DNA of 64,000 bases from positions 1-64,000 of the forward strand of contig NZ_FODS01000013.1 of the NCBI RefSeq assembly GCF_900110425.1. Direction: 5' to 3'. Of the stretch, positions 58,747 to 64,000 are shown in pieces. Made by a program: the position numbers and the translations under genes. The stretch's first letter is position 1; each line of letters begins with the position of its first letter. This DNA is from Salinihabitans flavidus (GTDB lineage Bacteria; Pseudomonadota; Alphaproteobacteria; Rhodobacterales; Rhodobacteraceae). The notes beneath the pieces are model-generated. The model was not told the DNA's origin, searched no databases, and worked only from the letters and a program-made list of their open reading frames with translations.

Positions 58747-59310
58747 ATGACAGTTCCTCATTTCTTCGGCTACGGCAGCCTCGTCAACCGTGCGACCCAC
58801 ACCTATACCGATGCGCACCCGGCCCGGCTTTCGGGCTGGCGCCGCACATGGCGCCATACGGATCTGCGCCCGGTGGCCTATCTGACCGCCATTCCCGACC
58901 CGCAGGCGGAAATCGACGGGCTGATCGCGCATGTCCCCGGCGGCGACTGGGCCGCGCTCGACGCGCGAGAGGACGGCTACGACCGCGCCCCTGTCACGCC
59001 CGCGGTGCGCCACCCCCGCCCCGATCCCATCGAGATCGCGGTCTACACCGTGCCCGAAGGCAAGCACCCGCGCCCGCTCCGCGAGCAGCCCATCCTGCTA
59101 AGCTATCTCGACGTGGTCGTGCAGGGCTACCTGCGCGAATTCGGGGAAGAGGGGGCGGAGGCGTTCTTTCGCACCACCTCGGGCTGGTCGGCCCCCATTG
59201 TCGATGACCGCGCCGCGCCCCGCTACCCGCGCGCCCAGAACCTGAGTCGCGGCGAACGCGCCTTCGTGGACGATCAGCTCCGCGCGCTCGGCGCGCATGT
59301 GCTGCGCTGA
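58747..59310 (+). CDS. Gamma-glutamylcyclotransferase-like (AIG2) protein
   Basis: The 187-residue protein has the GGCT fold: the substrate loop FGYGSLVNR at about 7-15, and the acidic segment LDAREDGYDRAPV with the catalytic Glu (about 73-85). Members act on gamma-glutamyl amines or peptides to release 5-oxoproline, or are of unknown role. It is divergent from the NsrR-type gene and convergent with gltX. Start at 58747 (MTVPHFF); ten upstream residues in frame have no support. Confidence 0.85.
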   Translation: MTVPHFFGYGSLVNRATHTYTDAHPARLSGWRRTWRHTDLRPVAYLTAIPDPQAEIDGLIAHVPGGDWAALDAREDGYDRAPVTPAVRHPRPDPIEIAVYTVPEGKHPRPLREQPILLSYLDVVVQGYLREFGEEGAEAFFRTTSGWSAPIVDDRAAPRYPRAQNLSRGERAFVDDQLRALGAHVLR

Positions 59311-59366
59311 TCAACGGGACACGTCCGAAGGCAGCGCCGCCGCCCCCTCGGTGCCATGCTCCGGCC

Positions 59367-60692
59367 TCAGCCGCGTGCCTTGATCACCTGAAGCAAGGGC
59401 ATCACCGCCGACATCTCCGGCCCGTGGCTCTGCCCGGTCAGCGCCTTGCGCAGCGGCATGAACAGCGCTCGCCCCTTGCGGCCCGTGGCGGATTTCACCT
59501 CCGCCGTCCACTTGCCCCATGTCTCATCGTCGAACGGCCCTTCGGGCAGAAGTGCCATCGCCTGCGCCACGAACTCCCGGTCCTCGTCGTCGATCACCGG
59601 CTCCGCGCCATTGGCGAACATCTCCCACCAGGCGGCCAGATCCTTGCGCGTGGTGATATTCTCGCGCGTGACCTCCCAGAACAGCGGCGCAAGATCATCC
59701 GGCACGCCCGCCGCCGCCACATCCCCGGCCACCGCTTCCAGCGGCAGATCGTGCAGCACCCGCGCGGTGAGCGTATAAAGATCCTCGACATCGAATTTCG
59801 TTGGCGCCGCGCCGAACTGCGACAGGTCGAACCCTTCGGCGATCTCGTCGAGCGAATGGCGCAACTCCACCGGCTGCGACGAACCAAGTCGCGCCATCAG
59901 CGACAAGAGCGCCGACGGCTCCACCCCCGCCTCGCGCAGATCGCGCAGCGACAGCACCCCCAGACGCTTGGACAGCGATTCCCCCTGCGGCCCGGTCAGA
60001 AGCGAGTGATGCGCGAACTGCGGCACCGATCCGCCCAATGCCTCAATGATCTGGATCTGCGTGGCGGTATTGGTCACATGGTCCGACCCGCGCACCACAT
60101 GCGTGACCCCCATCTCGGTGTCATCCACGACCGACGCCAGCGTGTAAAGCACCTGTCCGTCGCCCCGGATCAGCACCGGATCGCTCACGCTGGCGGCGTC
60201 GATCGACAGATCGCCAAGGATGCCGTCGGTCCACTCGATCCGCTCCTGCCGGAGCTTGAAACGCCAGTGCCCTTCGCCCCGCTCCGCGCGCAGCGCGTCC
60301 CTTTCGGCCTCCGACAGGTCGAGCGCCGCGCGGTCATAGACCGGCGGCCGCCCCATGTTGAGCTGCTTCTTGCGCTTGAGGTCAAGCTCGCCCGGGGTTT
60401 CGAAACACTCGTAGAAGCGCCCCATTTCGCGCAGCTGGTCCGCCGCCTCCGCATAGCGGTCAAGCCGCTCGGACTGCCGCTCCATCCGGTCCCACGTCAG
60501 GCCCAGCCATTCCAGATCCCGCTGGATCGCATCGACATATTCCTGCTTTGACCGCTCCGGGTCGGTGTCGTCGATCCGAAGGATGAACGTCCCCCCCGCC
60601 TTGCGCGCGATGAGATAGTTCATCAGCGCGGTGCGCAGGTTCCCGACGTGAATGTATCCCGTGGGCGATGGGGCGAAACGTGTGGTTGTCAT
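59367..60692 (-). CDS. gltX: Glutamyl-tRNA synthetase
   Basis: The 441-residue class I synthetase has the HIGH-like signature HVGN (15-18, in PSPTGYIHVGNLRTA) and the KMSKS-like SLSKRLG (about 230-236). The Rossmann fold, glutamate-binding VRGSDHVTNT and C-terminal anticodon-binding helical domain are all present. It charges tRNA-Glu, whose TTC gene is at 2500-2574. Alphaproteobacteria often have two GltX proteins, one charging tRNA-Gln for transamidation; which this one is cannot be decided. The start at 60692 follows GGAGACAGCC. Confidence 0.95.
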   Translation of the reverse strand: MTTTRFAPSPTGYIHVGNLRTALMNYLIARKAGGTFILRIDDTDPERSKQEYVDAIQRDLEWLGLTWDRMERQSERLDRYAEAADQLREMGRFYECFETPGELDLKRKKQLNMGRPPVYDRAALDLSEAERDALRAERGEGHWRFKLRQERIEWTDGILGDLSIDAASVSDPVLIRGDGQVLYTLASVVDDTEMGVTHVVRGSDHVTNTATQIQIIEALGGSVPQFAHHSLLTGPQGESLSKRLGVLSLRDLREAGVEPSALLSLMARLGSSQPVELRHSLDEIAEGFDLSQFGAAPTKFDVEDLYTLTARVLHDLPLEAVAGDVAAAGVPDDLAPLFWEVTRENITTRKDLAAWWEMFANGAEPVIDDEDREFVAQAMALLPEGPFDDETWGKWTAEVKSATGRKGRALFMPLRKALTGQSHGPEMSAVMPLLQVIKARG

Positions 60693-60761
60693 GGCTGTCT
60701 CCGTATCCGTCGCGCTCATTCCACAATTGCCGCGCCTTGTCCAGAAATCCCGCTCGGACGC

Positions 60762-61079
60762 CTACCGCACCGGTGCCGACCGCAGGAACAGGTAAAGCGG
60801 CAACCCGCAGCTCACCCCGATCAGGAACGTCGCCGGGATCGCCAGCAGCGCGATCCAGTTGCGCCGCACCGCGACCTCCGCCACGATCCAGACCGTCAGC
60901 GCCACCGCCGCGATCACCAGATCCCAGTAAAGCCCGGTAGTTGCCGCGCTCACCTTCCACGCTGCAACCAGCCCCGACAGGTCGGCGCCATTGTCCAGCA
61001 GCCAGGGCAGGAAATACATCATCGGATGCACCGCCCCCCAGATCGCCAGCCCGAGGAAAATCATCCGCAACGGCGACAT
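60762..61079 (-). CDS. Small membrane protein, DUF2834-like
   Basis: The 105-residue protein has three hydrophobic segments (about 5-25, 45-70 and 75-95) and a GLYWDLVIAAVALTVWIVAE stretch resembling the DUF2834 family. Its function is unknown. The start at 61079 (MSPLRMIF) follows GGGAGAG. It lies 69 bp upstream of gltX on the same strand, so the two may be co-transcribed, and downstream of repeat copy D. Confidence 0.7.
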   Translation of the reverse strand: MSPLRMIFLGLAIWGAVHPMMYFLPWLLDNGADLSGLVAAWKVSAATTGLYWDLVIAAVALTVWIVAEVAVRRNWIALLAIPATFLIGVSCGLPLYLFLRSAPVR

Positions 61080-61220
61080 GCCCGCTCTCCCTTCATATGG
61101 ATCGTGCACAGGCTAGCCCCTGCGGGCCGCAGGTCAATCGCCTTTCAGCGTTCGCACCCCGGCCCTGGACGGCAACGCCCGATCTCTTAACGGGGCGGTG
61201 AACGCGGGCAATCCGGACTT

Positions 61221-61300
61221 CGACACCGACGCAATACCGACGTTTTACCGACGTGATACCGAAACGGCTTTTTCAGTGAAAACAGGGCATTAACCCTTAT
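61221..61300 (+). repeat. Dispersed iteron element, copy D (four 11-bp units plus partial tail)
   Basis: Units start at 61223 (ACACCGACG), 61234 (ATACCGACG), 61245 (TTACCGACG) and 61256 (ATACCGA): exact 11-bp period. The tail CGGCTTTTTCAGTG and ATTAACCCTTATTCGC matches copy C in parts. It lies just after the stop of the small lipoprotein gene (minus strand), with the tail nearest the gene, as in copies A and C. Confidence 0.87.
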
Positions 61301-61313
61301 TCGCAGCAAAGGG

Positions 61314-61466
61314 TCAGAAGACCACCCCGACCTGCGCATTCCCCGACACGGAAACCCCCTCGGGGGCGGTCTCGGCCTGCGCGCCGCGCGTTGGCGCCAC
61401 CGGCGCCCCATCCACGCCGCAGCCCGCGACAACGGCGGCGATGATCAGGGCCATGAGGGTCTTCAT
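61314..61466 (-). CDS. Small lipoprotein, LptM-like, translationally coupled to argH
   Basis: The 50-residue protein begins [16 protein letters not shown], a lipoprotein signal with lipobox VAGC (Cys16). The mature end [10 protein letters not shown] resembles the CGxKGPLxxP pattern of LptM, a small outer-membrane lipoprotein that helps LptD mature. Its ATG overlaps the argH stop as ATGA, so translation is coupled. In relatives argH, such a lipoprotein and lysA are often together; here lysA is absent and repeat copy D follows. The remaining 30 residues are low-complexity and without motif. Confidence 0.75.
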   Translation of the reverse strand: MKTLMALIIAAVVAGCGVDGAPVAPTRGAQAETAPEGVSVSGNAQVGVVF

Positions 61467-62854
61467 CCCAGACGCTCCTTCCAGCGCGCGACCTGCGCGC
61501 GCACCTGCTCCGGCGCGGTTCCGCCATAGGACACGCGGGACGCCACCGAATTCTCGACCCCAAGCACCCCGAACACGTCGGCGGTGATGGCGCCATGCAC
61601 GCCCTGCATATCCTCAAGGCTCAGATCCGGCAAATCGCAACCTCGTGATTCCGCCAGCGCCACAAGGCTTCCGGTGACATGATGCGCCTCGCGGAAAGGC
61701 ATGTTCAGCACCCGCACCAGCCAGTCGGCAAGGTCCGTCGCGGTCGAAAACCCGCTGCCCGCCGCCGCGTGAAGCGCCGCGCGGTTGGCCGCCATATCGC
61801 GCACCATCCCCTCCATCGCGGCCAGCGCCAGCATGAGGTTGTCGGCGGCGTCGAAGACCTGTTCCTTGTCCTCCTGCATGTCCTTGGAATAGGCCAGCGG
61901 CAGCCCCTTCATCACCATCATGAGCGCCACATTCGCCCCGAAGATCCGCCCGATCTTGGCCCGGATCAGTTCGGCGGCGTCTGGGTTCTTCTTCTGCGGC
62001 ATGATCGACGAGCCGGTGGAGAAACGATCCGACAGGGTGACAAAACGGAACTGCGCCGAGGACCAGATCACAAGCTCTTCGGCCATACGGCTCAGGTGCA
62101 TGGCGCAGATCGACGCAACCCCCAGAAATTCAAGGGCAAAATCCCGGTCGCTCACCGCGTCGAGAGAGTTGGCTGCGGGCCGGTCGAAGCCCAGATCCCG
62201 CGCCGTCGCCTCCCGGTCTATGGGGAACGATGTCCCCGCCAACGCCGCCGCGCCCAGCGGGCATTCGTTCATCCGCGCCCGCGCATCGGCCAAGCGCGAC
62301 GCGTCGCGGCCGAACATCTCCACATAGGCCATCATGTGATGGCCCCATGTCACCGGCTGGGCCGTCTGAAGGTGGGTGAAGCCCGGCATCACCCAGTCCG
62401 CGCCTACCTCCGCCTGCGTCAGAAGGGCGCGCTGCAAAGCCTCAAGGCCGCTCACCGCCGCGTCGATCTGATCGCGCACCCAAAGCTTGAAATCCGTCGC
62501 CACCTGATCGTTGCGCGACCGGCCCGTGTGCAACCGCCCGGCCGGCTCTCCAATGATCTCTTTCAGACGCGCCTCCACGTTCATGTGGATGTCCTCCAGC
62601 GCGGTGGAAAATTCGAATGTCCCGCCCTCAATTTCTGACAAGACCGTGAGCAGCCCTTCCCGGATCGCTTCGGCATCGTTATCACTCACGATACCCTGTG
62701 TCGCCAGCATCGCGGCATGGGCGCGAGAGCCGGCAATATCCTGCGCCGCGAGCCGCTTGTCGAACCCGATCGAGGCGTTGATCGCCTCCATGATCGCGTC
62801 CGGCCCCGCGGCGAATCGGCCGCCCCACATCTGGTTCGAGCTGTCTTTGGTCAT
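61463..62854 (-). CDS. argH: Argininosuccinate lyase
   Basis: The 463-residue enzyme of the fumarase/aspartase superfamily splits argininosuccinate to arginine and fumarate, the last step of arginine synthesis. The superfamily signature [12 protein letters not shown] with the catalytic serine loop, the [12 protein letters not shown] segment, and [13 protein letters not shown] are present. Length fits (about 460). The gene is divergent from the TlpA-like gene by 21 bp and followed without gap by the lipoprotein gene. Arginine feeds speA in this window. Confidence 0.97.
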   Translation of the reverse strand: MTKDSSNQMWGGRFAAGPDAIMEAINASIGFDKRLAAQDIAGSRAHAAMLATQGIVSDNDAEAIREGLLTVLSEIEGGTFEFSTALEDIHMNVEARLKEIIGEPAGRLHTGRSRNDQVATDFKLWVRDQIDAAVSGLEALQRALLTQAEVGADWVMPGFTHLQTAQPVTWGHHMMAYVEMFGRDASRLADARARMNECPLGAAALAGTSFPIDREATARDLGFDRPAANSLDAVSDRDFALEFLGVASICAMHLSRMAEELVIWSSAQFRFVTLSDRFSTGSSIMPQKKNPDAAELIRAKIGRIFGANVALMMVMKGLPLAYSKDMQEDKEQVFDAADNLMLALAAMEGMVRDMAANRAALHAAAGSGFSTATDLADWLVRVLNMPFREAHHVTGSLVALAESRGCDLPDLSLEDMQGVHGAITADVFGVLGVENSVASRVSYGGTAPEQVRAQVARWKERLG

Positions 62855-62875
62855 GGCTAACCCTTCGGAGGGAGA

Positions 62876-63451
62876 ATGAAACGCATCTGGTCCGCGCTGG
62901 TTTATACGGCCCTCAGCATCGTTGCAATCGCCGCCACAGTCGCCCCGCTCCATGCCGCCGACCCCGCCGCGCTGGAGGCGCTGCGCGAGGGCGACATGCG
63001 CAAGCTCAACTTCCATTCCACCCCGCGCGAGGTGTCCACCGACAGCTTCGAGACCGAGGACGGCCCGATGACACTGGCCGATTACAAGGGCAAGATCGTG
63101 CTGCTGAATTTCTGGGCCACATGGTGCGCGCCCTGCCGCAAGGAAATGCCCATGCTGTCCGACCTGCAATCGGAGTTCGGCGGCGAGGAGTTCGAAGTGG
63201 TGACACTGGCGACGGGCCGCAACCTCTTGCCCGCCATGAAGAAATTCCTGTCCGAGATCGGCGCCGAGAACCTCCCGCTGCACCGCGATCCGAACATGAC
63301 GGTGGCGCGCGGCATGGGGGTGTTCGGCCTGCCGGTCACCGTGATCCTCAACCGCGACGGGCAGGAGATCGCGCGCCTTCAGGGTGACGCCGACTGGAAC
63401 TCGCAAAGCACAAGGGACATTCTGACCGCGCTCATCGACGGCGAGGCATAG
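62876..63451 (+). CDS. TlpA-like periplasmic thiol:disulfide thioredoxin
   Basis: The 191-residue protein has an N-terminal signal or membrane anchor (about 5-27, ending APLHAAD) and a TlpA/ResA thioredoxin domain with active site WCAPC (Cys84, Cys87) in [14 protein letters not shown] and the cis-Pro loop FGLPVTVIL. Such proteins reduce periplasmic cysteines for cytochrome c or oxidase assembly. It is divergent from argH by 21 bp, a pairing common in Rhodobacteraceae. GGAGGGAGA precedes the ATG. Confidence 0.92.
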   Translation: MKRIWSALVYTALSIVAIAATVAPLHAADPAALEALREGDMRKLNFHSTPREVSTDSFETEDGPMTLADYKGKIVLLNFWATWCAPCRKEMPMLSDLQSEFGGEEFEVVTLATGRNLLPAMKKFLSEIGAENLPLHRDPNMTVARGMGVFGLPVTVILNRDGQEIARLQGDADWNSQSTRDILTALIDGEA

Positions 63452-63513
63452 GCCCGCATCCCCTTTGACAAACCGCCCTCATCCGCGCCTTATGCTGAAA
63501 AGGGGAGGCGCGG

Positions 63514-63903
63514 ATGCCGCTGGAAATCCTGATCGTTCTGTGCGTGGCGGGTATCGCCTCCATTGCCGTGCTGCCGCGCCTTGCCGGACGGTCGGCGCGA
63601 CGACGCATTGATGATCCGGAGTTTGCACTAGCCGCCTATGATCGCGCATTTCCCGGCACGGACCCGGTGGACGCGACGCTGTCGCGCGATGGCCGCGTCG
63701 CACTTGTCCGCACGCGGCGCGGGCCGGGACTGGTCTGGAGCGAACACGCGGGCATCACGGCGCGAGAGCTTGTCGACTTCGACGTGGTCGAGGCACCGCC
63801 GGGCCTGCGCATTCATTTCCGCGACCCTGCCGCACCACAGATCGCCATCGCGCTCCATGAGACCGACTTGCGCCATTGGCTCAACCTGATGTCACCGCTC
63901 TGA
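63514..63903 (+). CDS. Small single-pass membrane protein of unknown function
   Basis: The 129-residue protein starts with a hydrophobic helix (about 3-23) followed by a basic GRSARRR stretch, so the C-terminal 100 residues probably face the cytoplasm. These contain a compact alpha/beta region with no motif I recognise. It follows the TlpA-like gene by 62 bp on the same strand and may be co-transcribed. GGGGAGGCGCGG is its ribosome site. Confidence 0.65.
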   Translation: MPLEILIVLCVAGIASIAVLPRLAGRSARRRIDDPEFALAAYDRAFPGTDPVDATLSRDGRVALVRTRRGPGLVWSEHAGITARELVDFDVVEAPPGLRIHFRDPAAPQIAIALHETDLRHWLNLMSPL

Positions 63904-64000
63904 TCGTCGGACTTGCCTGTCCGGATGATCGCCTGTGAAGCGATGAAGAAGCAACGCGCGGCCTGTTGAGCCAAGGCCGCAAGGCCGATCCGGACAATGA
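63904..64000. other. End of window, no gene seen
   Basis: The last 97 bp contain a small hairpin CGGAC/GTCCG (about 63908-63924) and no supported coding start. Confidence 0.4.

Overview
The window is a GC-rich chromosomal segment, almost certainly from a marine Roseobacter-group alphaproteobacterium (Rhodobacteraceae). This is inferred from the gene families (TIGR02300-type FYDLN acidic protein, argH/tlpA divergent pair, tandem gcvT-type glycine riboswitch ahead of gcvT-gcvH-gcvP, NMT1/THI5-type transporter beside reductive pyrimidine genes) and from the heavily GC-biased codon use. Genes are densely packed, with many ATGA overlaps.

Layout. 1-2500: eroded mobile region ending at the 3' end of a tRNA-Glu gene, with an IS3-family end that cuts off an hsdM methylase gene and a remnant of a recombinase-associated ORF. 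2.7-7.3 kb: housekeeping block recJ, isochorismatase-like hydrolase, glpX, hom. 7.4-15.2 kb: oxidation region with a self-sufficient CYP116B-like P450 (P450, flavin reductase and 2Fe-2S in one chain) divergent from an IclR regulator, then a second cluster of P450, glutamine-synthetase-like ligase, ferredoxin, class I amidotransferase and GntR/FCD regulator. That second cluster resembles the mycobacterial pip locus for cyclic secondary amines and is the best candidate here for an uncharacterised pathway. 15.6 kb: secreted PRC-barrel protein. 16.2-22.0 kb: homoprotocatechuate meta-cleavage operon hpaF-E-D-cupin-G-H-I. 22.2-27.4 kb: polyamine operon speA, carboxynorspermidine dehydrogenase, nspC, speB.

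27.4-36.1 kb: small conserved genes (FYDLN protein, YgjP-like protease, GntR), then a lower-GC accessory block (unknown zinc-ribbon protein, HxlR regulator, acyl-CoA-dehydrogenase-like flavoenzyme, nitrilase), an orphan BrnA-like antitoxin, a cold-shock gene, a thioesterase and trxC. 36.2-48.8 kb: reductive pyrimidine catabolism, comprising a four-gene ABC importer, dihydropyrimidinase, N-carbamoyl-beta-alanine amidase, two tandem RutR-type TetR regulators and dihydropyrimidine dehydrogenase preT/preA. RutR-type palindromes lie at the two divergent or upstream regions. DsrE-like and pyridoxamine-oxidase-like genes are interspersed. 49.1-53.3 kb: second cold-shock gene, tesA and the ybbA/ybbP transporter. 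53.4-58.2 kb: glycine cleavage operon with riboswitch. 58.2-63.9 kb: NsrR-type Rrf2 regulator, gamma-glutamylcyclotransferase-like protein, gltX, a DUF2834-like membrane protein, a 50-residue LptM-like lipoprotein, argH, a TlpA-like thioredoxin and a small membrane protein.

The most unusual non-coding signal is a dispersed element at four places (about 10.65, 34.72, 46.08 and 61.24 kb). Each copy has exactly four 11-bp units of the ATACCGACG type. In three copies the element starts directly after a stop codon and carries a shared tail. The two cold-shock genes also share a leader hairpin at an identical distance from the start codon.
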